Assembly: GCA_964651385.1 (NCBI GenBank)
Contig: CAZYYM010000001.1
Location: forward strand, 62,001-126,000
Direction: 5' to 3'
DNA: 64,000 bases
From: GCA-001735895 sp964651385
Lineage (GTDB): Bacteria > Pseudomonadota > Gammaproteobacteria > GCA-001735895
Of this stretch, positions 9,311 through 17,362 are shown in pieces. A program made the translations under genes and the position numbers. The notes beneath the pieces are model-generated. The model did no database searches, was not told the origin of the DNA, and saw only the letters and a list, made by a program, of their open reading frames with translations. Position 1 is the first letter of the stretch; the number at the start of each line of letters is the position of its first letter.

Positions 9311-9683
9311 ATAAGGCGAAAAAACGTTCAGTTACCGGATAGTTTTTTGATCCGGAATATACGCAGAGCAGTGGTCTCCCCGCTGCCACATACACAGTTC
9401 TGGAATAATATTTGGGACCAGAACCTGACCGAGTGCGGTTTGCAAAAAGTAATCTTCCATTTATCCCAATCGAATACCTCAACTTTTTCCATTACACTAA
9501 CACAAATTAATTTAGTTCCTGAGTGCTTACTGGCTATTTGCCTATCCAGTGCACCTCAGTATAATAACCAACCATTTTACTCGGTTAAAGGCGTCCTGGC
9601 CTGCCTCGCATGTCAAACTTTAAAAACTGCCAGTCCAGTGCGTTACCGGCTATACGAAACATAAGTTGCGCGGAGATTAAACT
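9311..9683. other. Intergenic region between csp and folE2
   Basis: No convincing gene lies in these 373 bp; the open frames here have no recognisable composition. Just after csp there is a perfect 6-bp stem (CCGGAT/ATCCGG, 9335-9355) around a T-rich 9-nt loop. It lacks a U-tract after the stem, so it is a poor terminator. A candidate folE2 promoter is listed separately. I looked for a Zur-type palindrome upstream of folE2 and saw none. Confidence 0.5.
9538..9565 (+). promoter_or_regulatory. Candidate sigma70 promoter for folE2
   Basis: TTGCCT (9538-9543) and a perfect TATAAT (9560-9565) are separated by 16 bp. The start site would be near 9572, giving a leader of about 110 nt before folE2. 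This was found by inspection only. Confidence 0.4.
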
Positions 9684-10496
9684 ATGAACCACTCCATCAG
9701 CCCGGATGTTGTTATACCTGATATCCAGGGTTCGAAAGATACCCGCAAGCTTGCCATTAACAAGGTTGGTATCAAGGATATACGTCATCCGGTTATCGTC
9801 AAAGATCGCTCCGAGGGTGTACAACATACCATTGCTACCTTTGATATGTATGTGTTTCTGCCGCATCAGTTTAAAGGCACACACATGTCACGCTTCGTTA
9901 AAATTTTAAATGACCATGAAAAAGAAATTACGTTCTCTTCTTTCAATGGCATGTTAACCGAAATGGCCGATTTGCTCGAAGCAAAATCAGGGAATATCGA
10001 GATGCGCTTCCCTTACTTCGTCGAAAAAAAGGCGCCGGTTTCGGGAGTGCGATCGCTGCTCGATTACGATGTGACATTTATCGGAGAGATTGACGAGGGC
10101 TTGACCTCAACACGAGTCAAGATTCAAATACCTGTCACCAGCCTGTGTCCGTGCTCAAAGTCTATATCCGATTATGGCGCGCATAATCAGCGTTCCCATG
10201 TTACCGTCAACGCGAAAACCAGTGGGTTTTTCTGGCTGGAAGAAATTATCGACATCGTCGAGAAACAGGCTTCATGTCAGCTTTACGGTTTATTGAAACG
10301 GCCGGATGAGAAATTTGTCACTGAGCGTGCATATGACAATCCCAAGTTTGTTGAAGATATGGTGCGGGATATAGCCGGTGAATTGAACAAAGACGAGCGT
10401 ATCCGTCAGTATGTACTGGAGTCGGAGAATTTTGAGTCGATTCATAACCATTCTGCATATGCCATGATTGAGTACGATAAAGATCGACAACTATAG
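9684..10496 (+). CDS. folE2: GTP cyclohydrolase FolE2 (type IB)
   Basis: FolE2 makes dihydroneopterin triphosphate from GTP, the first step of folate (and queuosine) synthesis, in place of the zinc enzyme FolE. The 270-residue sequence has the family start PDIQGSKDTRKLAINKVG and the catalytic-cysteine segment TSLCPCSKSISDYGAHNQR. It also has the late NHSAYA near the C-terminus. FolE2 can use metals other than zinc and is often found in zinc-limited or marine bacteria. The gene is monocistronic here and converges with the next leftward gene, 4 bp away. Confidence 0.95.
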   Translation: MNHSISPDVVIPDIQGSKDTRKLAINKVGIKDIRHPVIVKDRSEGVQHTIATFDMYVFLPHQFKGTHMSRFVKILNDHEKEITFSSFNGMLTEMADLLEAKSGNIEMRFPYFVEKKAPVSGVRSLLDYDVTFIGEIDEGLTSTRVKIQIPVTSLCPCSKSISDYGAHNQRSHVTVNAKTSGFFWLEEIIDIVEKQASCQLYGLLKRPDEKFVTERAYDNPKFVEDMVRDIAGELNKDERIRQYVLESENFESIHNHSAYAMIEYDKDRQL

Positions 10497-10500
10497 AGAT

Positions 10501-11166
10501 TCACCAATCTTCCAAGGCCCGTTTAGCGATTTCATTAGCGGGTCTTGCGATAAGACCTGCCTGGTTAATCGAAATATTAAAGGCAGCAGCATGTTGCAGC
10601 GGCAAAAATACGGCCTGACCATAATAGGCATCTATAAAGGGTAAATTCGATTTCATCAGACGTTTCAATTCCCAGAGATTAAGACCCCTCTCTTTAGTTG
10701 ACAGATCGAGTACCGACGGTAACTCGCTACCCGCCTGCTCGATACTACGATACCGACCACTTAAACGATCCAGTTTATAATAGCTATCGAGACCCATTAT
10801 ATTAGCCCAGCCCTGCCATTTTAGGATCCTGGCCTCGAGACGCCATTCATCTCCCTTAATTAAGGACACCTGACTTATTCGATCCAGTCCGGGATCAAGA
10901 TAGTCGAGTTTTATTTCAAATCGTTGATCTGCTATTTGCACCATTGACAAGCGAACGATATCTCGTTCGTAGGTCAGACGTTGATAAGTTGTTAGATTCG
11001 AGAGAATCAACAGCAGGAAAAACAGGCCTGCAAAGGCAAATAAAATCGGTACAGCATAGAGACTCGCCCGCATCCACTTATGCGCTTTGATACGGCTCCA
11101 ACCGCGCAGTGTCAGTACAACAAAAAGAATGGCCAGAATGACGCAAATAATACTTAGCCAGCTCAT
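10501..11166 (-). CDS. Uncharacterised inner-membrane protein with two N-terminal TM segments
   Basis: I do not recognise a named family. The 221-residue protein has two clear hydrophobic helices (about residues 4-20 and 35-58) separated by a short basic loop, RGWSRIKAHKWMR. A soluble domain of about 160 residues follows, with KWQGWANIMGLDSYYKLDRLSGRY and a conserved-looking LPFIDAYYGQAVFLPLQ. The topology suggests that the large domain is periplasmic, anchored by the helical hairpin. It is the last gene of a leftward group including the MBL hydrolase, bamC and dapA, about 50 bp after the MBL gene. Confidence 0.7.
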   Translation of the reverse strand: MSWLSIICVILAILFVVLTLRGWSRIKAHKWMRASLYAVPILFAFAGLFFLLLILSNLTTYQRLTYERDIVRLSMVQIADQRFEIKLDYLDPGLDRISQVSLIKGDEWRLEARILKWQGWANIMGLDSYYKLDRLSGRYRSIEQAGSELPSVLDLSTKERGLNLWELKRLMKSNLPFIDAYYGQAVFLPLQHAAAFNISINQAGLIARPANEIAKRALEDW

Positions 11167-11217
11167 CGGTATAATCTACTCCCGATAGTAGAATGCAATG
11201 AACGGGCAGTTTATTGC

Positions 11218-11970
11218 CTAAATTGCTAACCAGCCAAATCCGAATTTCTGATCGGCCAGTATCGGAATCGGTAAGTTATCCAACTGCCGAAGTTTTTCAG
11301 CTACCAGTTCGTGCGAGTTATTATTTTCTGAAATATGCCCGGCTACCAAACAACCAAGCTGACTGGTATTAATACTATGCAATAACGAAACCGACTGGTC
11401 ATTGGAAAGGTGCCCTAGGTCACCTGATACCCGCTGCTTGATAGCATAGGGATAAGGACCCTGATCCAGCATCATCTGGTCGTAATTAAATTCCAGCATA
11501 AGTCCGTCGAGTTGTTTATAAGCATCAGTAATATGACAGGTTATATGTCCGGTATCGGTTAGTATGCCCAGTTTTTTACCCTGGCGATCCCGAAAAATAA
11601 ACTGCACCGGTTCGCCGGCATCGTGAGGCACAGTCACCGGTAGCACCTCCAGATCGCCTATCGAAACCGACCGACCACCACGAAGGCTAAAGTATTCGAA
11701 ATCTTTATCGAATGCCGATCGTGCCGTGCCACGAGTCGTCCACACTGGAATGTCGTAACTGGTAGCGAGACGAATAACGCCACCACTGTGGTCTGAATGC
11801 TCGTGCGTAACCAGAATAGCATCAATATTTTCCGGCAATATCTCGAGCCGCTGGAGCCTTTCTCGAAACTGCTTTAAAGAGAATCCACAATCGACAAGAA
11901 TCGTTGTCGACTCATTCCTGACAAGCGTCGCATTACCTTTACTACCACTACCCAACGAGGCCAGTTGCAT
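11218..11970 (-). CDS. MBL-fold metallohydrolase, WalJ/YycJ-like
   Basis: This 250-residue protein has the metallo-beta-lactamase signature LVTHEHSDHSGGVIRLA near residue 53 and an early SLGSGSKGNATLV that is characteristic of the YycJ/WalJ and PhnP-like group. A later GILTDTGHIT supplies the metal-bridging Asp, and VAGHISENNNS supplies a late His. WalJ relatives are 5'-3' exonucleases in Firmicutes; the proteobacterial members are mostly untested. It lies 7 bp downstream of bamC on the same strand, suggesting a dapA-bamC-MBL transcript, an arrangement common in gammaproteobacteria. Confidence 0.85.
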   Translation of the reverse strand: MQLASLGSGSKGNATLVRNESTTILVDCGFSLKQFRERLQRLEILPENIDAILVTHEHSDHSGGVIRLATSYDIPVWTTRGTARSAFDKDFEYFSLRGGRSVSIGDLEVLPVTVPHDAGEPVQFIFRDRQGKKLGILTDTGHITCHITDAYKQLDGLMLEFNYDQMMLDQGPYPYAIKQRVSGDLGHLSNDQSVSLLHSINTSQLGCLVAGHISENNNSHELVAEKLRQLDNLPIPILADQKFGFGWLAI

Positions 11971-11976
11971 ACCGAA

Positions 11977-13065
11977 CTACTTCAGTTGCTCAAAGAGCAT
12001 GGTAAGAAATTCTATACCTTCTGCTGATTCTTCCACTTCACCATCGGGTGTTTCAATGCTGATCCGTGTCAATTCATGCGTTTCTTCCGACACGACGAGA
12101 ACAACTTCCTTTTGCCCCAGTTTAGATTCGCTGGATGAAAATATTGACAAGAGACCGCTGGCCTCCTCCTGTGTCTCATAGGCTGTTTTAACGAATACAA
12201 TGCCGTCCCCCGAAAAACCATTATTCGGATTGCTCGAAACCACTTCGATATCAAGACGGTCAAGCTCGTGTAACAGTCGATTCCAGGTTAGTTGCTGAAC
12301 AGATCTCACCAGTAAAAAAGTTTCATTTTTAGAGTTATCTGTATGAATAGAAGCCCTTGGCGCAAATAATCTTGCCTTGGCAATCTGCTCATCGACGTTC
12401 GCCTGTTCAAGTCCAAGGTAAACCATCAATCGAGAAAGCATCTCGATTTCGAGTTCTGGATCGGGTGCTATGAAAGCCCAGTCATTCGGATCAGCATCAT
12501 CGGTTTTCCTGATATCGGGCTTTTGTTTATATTGCATGCCATGATGCGAAACATAAATTTGCGTCGCATCGATATCCGAATCCCTGGCAATTCGGGTACG
12601 GAACTGATCCTGCCTGGCTGATAAATCGTTACTCGAAAACAACCATGCGATAAATCCTTGTTCCTGGCCAGATGCGCCTTCCTCCTTTAATATCCATTCA
12701 GTTTGCATGATGCCAATCGCTGGTTCATCAATATCCAGGGCATAGCCCTCTGCAGCCCAGAAACTTTTTATCGATTGATACAGGCTCTCGGTATCACCAT
12801 TGACGGATAACCAATAAAAATCAGCGCTACCTTCAAGCTTTAATGACTCGACCTGCGCCAGTACAGGAATTTTATTCAGCGTTTCACCAAGACCACTGGA
12901 AATATTAGGTGGTATGACAAACTTGTCGTTGATTTCTGTCCGGGTTAGATCGGGTGGAATTTCAAGGTTCGTAGATGTGCGGCTATCGAGATATCTTAAA
13001 TCGGGACCAGAGCTGCAGGCTATCAATCCCGCCAGTGCCACAGGGATGAGTAGAATATTTTTCAC
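11977..13065 (-). CDS. bamC: Outer membrane assembly lipoprotein BamC (NlpB)
   Basis: BamC is a lipoprotein of the beta-barrel assembly machine. The 362-residue precursor has a signal peptide with the lipobox LIAC, giving a lipidated Cys17. A low-complexity stretch rich in proline and threonine (SRTSTNLEIPPDLTRTEINDKF region) follows and corresponds to the BamD-binding N-terminal lasso. Two helix-grip domains follow (about residues 70-190 and 240-360). The start overlaps the dapA stop by 4 bp, the same order as E. coli dapA-bamC, which supports the identity despite the weak sequence conservation of this family. Confidence 0.9.
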   Translation of the reverse strand: MKNILLIPVALAGLIACSSGPDLRYLDSRTSTNLEIPPDLTRTEINDKFVIPPNISSGLGETLNKIPVLAQVESLKLEGSADFYWLSVNGDTESLYQSIKSFWAAEGYALDIDEPAIGIMQTEWILKEEGASGQEQGFIAWLFSSNDLSARQDQFRTRIARDSDIDATQIYVSHHGMQYKQKPDIRKTDDADPNDWAFIAPDPELEIEMLSRLMVYLGLEQANVDEQIAKARLFAPRASIHTDNSKNETFLLVRSVQQLTWNRLLHELDRLDIEVVSSNPNNGFSGDGIVFVKTAYETQEEASGLLSIFSSSESKLGQKEVVLVVSEETHELTRISIETPDGEVEESAEGIEFLTMLFEQLK

Positions 13066-13937
13066 AAAGCACCACTGGCAATCATTGCCTGGCGTAACCC
13101 GGGTTGGTATTTCTCCGCTAGTACGGTTAGCGGCAGTCGCATATTAACTTCACCGAAACCCATTTGTGAAACAGCCCACTTAACCGGAATCGGGTTTGAT
13201 TCCGAAAACAATAATCGGTGTAAATCAGCAATTTCGGCATCCACCGATCTGGCCTCAGCCTCTTTGCCTTCATAGGCCAAGCGGCACATCTCGGCCATCT
13301 TGGCGGGTACGACGTTGGCAGTCACCGAAATTGCACCATGACCGCCGTTCAAAATAAAATCACAGGTGGTTGAGTCATCACCGGTCAATAGTGCAAAATT
13401 ATCGTCGACTAATCGTTTAATATCGGCCAGCCGCTGCATGCTGCCGGTAGCCTCCTTGATACCGATAATGTTTGGCACCTTAGCGAGCTCACCAACTGCC
13501 TCAGCCTGCATATCACAAGCCGTTCGACCGGGCACATTGTACAAAATCTGAGGAATATCAACAGCTTTGGCGATTTCCTGGTGATGTAAAATCAACCCTA
13601 GTTGGGTCGGCTTATTATAGTAAGGCGTTACCAACAGGCAGGCCTCGGCACCGACCCGGTGGGCACACCGGGTTAAGTCAATGGCTTCGCTGGTCGAATT
13701 GGCCCCGGTCCCGGCAATCATCGGCAGACGTCCACCGATGATTTCGTAGCTTCGTTTTAACAATTCTTGATGTTCCTTATGGCTTAAGGTAGCGGACTCG
13801 CCACTAGTGCCGGCAATAACAAGTCCATTGGTTCCCTGTTCGACATGAAAATCAATCAAAGCTTCGAGCTGAGTATAGTCAACAGCGCCGTCGCCTAACA
13901 TAGGCGTTACTAACGCCACTAAACTACCTTTGAACAT
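13062..13937 (-). CDS. dapA: 4-hydroxy-tetrahydrodipicolinate synthase
   Basis: DapA condenses pyruvate with aspartate semialdehyde at the start of the diaminopimelate/lysine branch, which feeds peptidoglycan. The 291-residue TIM barrel shows VALVTPM at the N-terminus and GTSGESATL for substrate contact. It also has YNVPGRT with the catalytic tyrosine and GIKEATG with the Schiff-base lysine (near residue 161). Length is standard (E. coli 292). A purine-rich Shine-Dalgarno-like stretch (AGAGG) precedes the ATG. It begins the operon that continues with bamC. Confidence 0.97.
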   Translation of the reverse strand: MFKGSLVALVTPMLGDGAVDYTQLEALIDFHVEQGTNGLVIAGTSGESATLSHKEHQELLKRSYEIIGGRLPMIAGTGANSTSEAIDLTRCAHRVGAEACLLVTPYYNKPTQLGLILHHQEIAKAVDIPQILYNVPGRTACDMQAEAVGELAKVPNIIGIKEATGSMQRLADIKRLVDDNFALLTGDDSTTCDFILNGGHGAISVTANVVPAKMAEMCRLAYEGKEAEARSVDAEIADLHRLLFSESNPIPVKWAVSQMGFGEVNMRLPLTVLAEKYQPGLRQAMIASGAL

Positions 13938-14082
13938 TCGGCACCTCTTAAGCTACCTAAATTTGCGATATTTGGCGTATGTTATAAAGACTGATATCAA
14001 TGTACAAGCACTAGTCTTTAACCACCAAAGATAGTGGACAAGTTTAACTGAGTGAAGTTACTAACCAACGATGTGAATGTGA

Positions 14083-15144
14083 TTATATTGATTCTTCTTC
14101 AACTATCTTATGGCTGGGCCAGGCCTTCAATATAGCCTGTATCAGGGTCGCCAGCGGAATTGCAAAAAACACTCCCCATACCCCCCAGAGACTGCCAAAA
14201 AATACTACCGCGACAATAATGGCCAAGGGATGTAAATTGACTACCTCGGAAAATAACAGCGGCACCAGTAAGTTGCCATCGAGAAACTGAATTACCCCAT
14301 AGGCCGCCATCAGGTAACCAAATTCAGATGTCGCGCCCCATTGGAAAAAAGCAATTAACGCTACCGGTATGGTGACAACAGTGGCGCCAACATAAGGGAT
14401 AATTACCGACAGTCCTACCAGCAGGCTCAATAACAGGGCGTAATTCATATCCATCACGATAAATGTAATATAGGTGGCGATCCAGACGACTAAAACTTCG
14501 ATAAACTTACCACGAACGTAACTGGCAATTTTTATATCAAGTTCCGCCCAGACCTGGGCAATCAATCGGCGCTCATTAGGCAGAAAATATGCCAGCCAGC
14601 CCAAAATCGTCTCTTTGTCCTTGAGAAAGAAAAACACCATTAACGGCATCAATATCAAATAGACAAAAAATGTAATTACACCGACAACCGAATCCAGAGA
14701 CAAACTGACAACCCGCTGCCCAAGCGATCCCAACTCCTTACGTACAAAAGTAAATATTTGCTGCACCTGCTCTACCGACACATAGTCAGGATATCGATCG
14801 GGCAATTGCGACAACATCAATTGGCCCTTACCGATCATATTCGGTAATTCTCTGATTAACTCTGTGACCTGTCGGGATAGTAAAGGCAGTAATACGAATA
14901 ATGTCAGCAATATCGCAGTTAATATTATGGCTGTTACGATACTGGCGCCAATAGTTCGATTCAATCGAAGTCGAACGACAAAGCCTTCAAACAAATAAGC
15001 AATGATAATGCCGATCAATATCGGCATTAAATGCGCATTCATAACCACGATCAGCAATGCGCCGAAAATCAAAATAAAAGCAAACATCACCGTCTGTGGA
15101 TCGGTGAAATATCGCTGATACCATTGTTTTAAAATACTGATCAT
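14083..15144 (-). CDS. AI-2E/PerM family permease
   Basis: This is a 353-residue polytopic protein with about seven to eight hydrophobic segments. It has an FFFLKDKETILGWL motif in the middle and the family end region AIPLATLIQAILKAWP. It belongs to the AI-2E (UPF0118) exporter/permease family. Named members export autoinducer-2 or act as Na+/H+ antiporters, but most, like PerM, have no known substrate. The start overlaps the end of the upstream 115-residue gene by 4 bp, indicating coupled translation. Its position downstream of dapA does not by itself suggest a substrate. Confidence 0.85.
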   Translation of the reverse strand: MISILKQWYQRYFTDPQTVMFAFILIFGALLIVVMNAHLMPILIGIIIAYLFEGFVVRLRLNRTIGASIVTAIILTAILLTLFVLLPLLSRQVTELIRELPNMIGKGQLMLSQLPDRYPDYVSVEQVQQIFTFVRKELGSLGQRVVSLSLDSVVGVITFFVYLILMPLMVFFFLKDKETILGWLAYFLPNERRLIAQVWAELDIKIASYVRGKFIEVLVVWIATYITFIVMDMNYALLLSLLVGLSVIIPYVGATVVTIPVALIAFFQWGATSEFGYLMAAYGVIQFLDGNLLVPLLFSEVVNLHPLAIIVAVVFFGSLWGVWGVFFAIPLATLIQAILKAWPSHKIVEEESI

Positions 15145-15488
15145 TTTTGGCGGTATTCTTCATAGCGGGACAGGAACAGGGCTTCCAATTCATCGATTAC
15201 CAGATGCGCTTCACGCCCTTGAAGCAGGTGCTGCCCCATCAAGGCAGATGCCTTGTTGAGCAAAGTATCAGTATCCAGCATTTGATAGGTTTGTTTCAAT
15301 CGTTTTATTGCACTGACCACACTTTCTTCCGCAGGTCTTTCGATTAGCTGTGGTTCGAGTTTTTGACGTTCAGGCGCTTTGTACGGATGCTGATCGAGCA
15401 GATAACTTGCAAATTCGATTACCGACTGCTGATGCGACGGTGATAATTGATCGAACACCGATTCCAGTTGTTTAAATTTCAAAATCAC
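15141..15488 (-). CDS. Small uncharacterised helical protein
   Basis: This 115-residue protein lacks a signal peptide or membrane segment. The N-terminal part (QLESVFDQLSPSHQQSVIEFASYLLDQHP) looks like the short helical motif of DUF2281-like proteins, where hydrophobic residues follow a 'QLPxxxxxEVxxFxxFL' rhythm. The rest is charged and predicted helical. It overlaps the start of the PerM-like gene by 4 bp, so it is probably cotranslated with that permease. I cannot assign a function. Confidence 0.65.
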   Translation of the reverse strand: MILKFKQLESVFDQLSPSHQQSVIEFASYLLDQHPYKAPERQKLEPQLIERPAEESVVSAIKRLKQTYQMLDTDTLLNKASALMGQHLLQGREAHLVIDELEALFLSRYEEYRQK

Positions 15489-15515
15489 GTCAGGATTTGA
15501 CCAATTTATCCTGGT

Positions 15516-16418
15516 CTAACGTTTTTTCGCGCAGTAAGTCTGGGCAAATTCAAGCAATTCTTCCATCACTCGAACTCGAAACTTCTGACGCTGACGGACA
15601 AACGAAAAAGGCCGGCTCAATGGCGGATCGAGCTGCAATTCCGCCAGGGTATTGAGCTTCAGTTCTTTATCAATAGTTGAACGCGACAATATTGAAATAC
15701 CCATTCCGGCTTCTACAACACCTTTAAGAGCTTCCGGGCTACCAAGTTCCAGGCAGAAATTCATTTCCTCCGCGGTTACGCCTTCATGTGCCAGGTACTG
15801 CATAATTACCTCACGTGTACCCGAACCTTCCTCTCGGCAAACAAACGGATATTCCTTGATATCCTTCGCGTTTACCTTGCCACCTCTTTTAACCAGATCG
15901 TGCTCCGGTGCTGCAACCACCACAAGATGATCTTCATGGCAGATTTCAACAATAAGATTTTTATTACTGACTGGCGCTTCAACGACGCCCAGATCGATCA
16001 CATTATGTTCGACCATCGAAACAACACCATCTGTGTTCGACACCTTGAGTCGAAGACTAATATCTGGATAACGATTCTTAAATTCACCGAGCAGAGACGG
16101 CAGCATGTATTCAGCAATCGTCGTACTCGCGCCGATGGTCAAAGCGCCACTAATTTCCCCGGTTAGATCGCGCACCGAATTCTCCATTTCGGCATACAAA
16201 TCAAAGATACGTTCGGCGAACTCAGACACCTTATCCCCAGCCGCTGTCAAATTAACCTTATTGTGTGTTCGGTCAAACAGACGGGTATTGAAGTATTCTT
16301 CGAGTTGACGAACCTGAAATGTCACCGCCGGTTGGGTCATATGTAACGCTTCAGCCGCCTTGGTAAAACTCAGCAGTTTAGCAACGGTATGAAATACTTT
16401 TAGACGTCTGTCGCTCAT
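15516..16418 (-). CDS. LysR-family transcriptional regulator (CysL/CbbR-like)
   Basis: This 300-residue regulator has an N-terminal winged helix-turn-helix (about residues 1-60, with AKLLSFTKAAEALHMTQPAVTFQVRQLE, given in outline). A periplasmic-binding-like effector domain (about 90-290) follows, starting GALTIGASTTIAEYMLP. The pattern resembles the CysL/CbbR branch of the family, which senses sulfur or carbon metabolites, but the target genes are not evident. The divergent region upstream is 375 bp and leads to a DUF4124 gene. It lies 27 bp upstream of the small helical gene. Confidence 0.9.
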   Translation of the reverse strand: MSDRRLKVFHTVAKLLSFTKAAEALHMTQPAVTFQVRQLEEYFNTRLFDRTHNKVNLTAAGDKVSEFAERIFDLYAEMENSVRDLTGEISGALTIGASTTIAEYMLPSLLGEFKNRYPDISLRLKVSNTDGVVSMVEHNVIDLGVVEAPVSNKNLIVEICHEDHLVVVAAPEHDLVKRGGKVNAKDIKEYPFVCREEGSGTREVIMQYLAHEGVTAEEMNFCLELGSPEALKGVVEAGMGISILSRSTIDKELKLNTLAELQLDPPLSRPFSFVRQRQKFRVRVMEELLEFAQTYCAKKR

Positions 16419-16793
16419 GATTGGGAGGACTCGCGGTTGATAGACCCGAATTATATATGGATTCTATGAATTACTACAGTGTGTATAAATGGTATTAATG
16501 GATATGCAATTTTTTTTATCGGGTTTCAGGCGAGTTTATCGGTTTTTGCTTTAGACCAATAACAGACTACAATCTATAAAGTGTTTCATATTCAATGTTT
16601 TCAATTAGTAAATGACCGATTATAGAATTAGTTTACGCAAATAAGACGTTGGTTGAAGGCGCTGCCATCCAATAAACTCTGTAATACCTGAAACTCAGCG
16701 GGCAAAACGCCAAAAAACCTCTCATAATAATTGATGACAGTTTTAAGTTTCACTCGTAAACTACGATTATTGTTGCAAATATTAAGGATAAAC
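16419..16793. other. Intergenic region between LysR regulator and DUF4124 gene
   Basis: This AT-rich divergent region of 375 bp has no gene I can support. It should hold the promoters of both flanking genes, and a LysR operator is expected near the 16419 side. I do not see a clear symmetrical LysR box by eye. A longer in-frame upstream start (16731) for the DUF4124 gene exists, but the downstream start at 16794 has the better ribosome binding site and signal peptide. Confidence 0.4.
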
Positions 16794-17231
16794 ATGCGGT
16801 ATTTGATCTACCTTTCTTTTATAGTTTCGATCTCTCTTAATGCCGGAGGTATCCATAAATGGGTTGATGAAGATGGTAATGTGTATTATGGCGATGCACC
16901 CCCCGTTACTGTCCAAAGCAAAGAAGTCAGGGTGATCGGTGCACCCAGTGATCCTGGCAAGGCCTTACCTCGACTCGGCACTGGCAACGAATCAGCGCCT
17001 GAATCAGATTCTGCTTCAAATTCCACCGCAGATAAATCCGATCCATCTACCGTACCGGAAGACCAGGCTAAAATTGCCTGTGACCTAGCTAAAAAGGATT
17101 TGAAGGTGATAAAGCGTAGTAATCGCATCAAACTGCAATCTGCTGACGGTAGCTCGCGTTTTATGACGACCGAGGAGATTGCTGAGCGCCGTAAAAATGC
17201 AGAAAAAGATGTCAAGTATTTCTGCAAATAA
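16794..17231 (+). CDS. DUF4124 domain-containing exported protein
   Basis: This 145-residue protein has a signal peptide (MRYLIYLSFIVSISLNAGG) followed directly by the DUF4124 motif HKWVDEDGNVYYGDAPP. The rest is a low-complexity Ser/Pro/Asp linker and a basic C-terminal segment with a terminal cysteine. DUF4124 proteins are small periplasmic or envelope proteins of unknown function, common and multi-copy in gammaproteobacteria. The start chosen has an AAGGA ribosome-binding sequence 5 nt upstream (16784-16788). Confidence 0.85.
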   Translation: MRYLIYLSFIVSISLNAGGIHKWVDEDGNVYYGDAPPVTVQSKEVRVIGAPSDPGKALPRLGTGNESAPESDSASNSTADKSDPSTVPEDQAKIACDLAKKDLKVIKRSNRIKLQSADGSSRFMTTEEIAERRKNAEKDVKYFCK

Positions 17232-17294
17232 TTTAGCATATTGACCACTCTGATTTGGAAATAAATTTAGTTAAATTTCGTAGCCACTCTCGCT

Positions 17295-17300
17295 TATAAT
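17295..17300 (+). promoter_or_regulatory. Candidate -10 element of the proS promoter
   Basis: A perfect TATAAT lies about 60 bp upstream of the proS start, in an AT-rich context without a good -35 match. A small hairpin (TACCC/GGGTA) follows in the leader. Confidence 0.35.
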
Positions 17301-17362
17301 AGTCGATTTCGAGTACCCGGTGTTTGGGTATTTAATTAATCTCAGTGCGGTTAAAAATTTTT

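Noticed and set aside
9335..9355. Terminator after csp
   Set aside because: The stem is only 6 bp and the T residues are in the loop rather than after the stem.
9347..9664. 105-residue frame between csp and folE2
   Set aside because: Composition is random-looking, there is no ribosome binding site, and a candidate folE2 promoter lies inside it.
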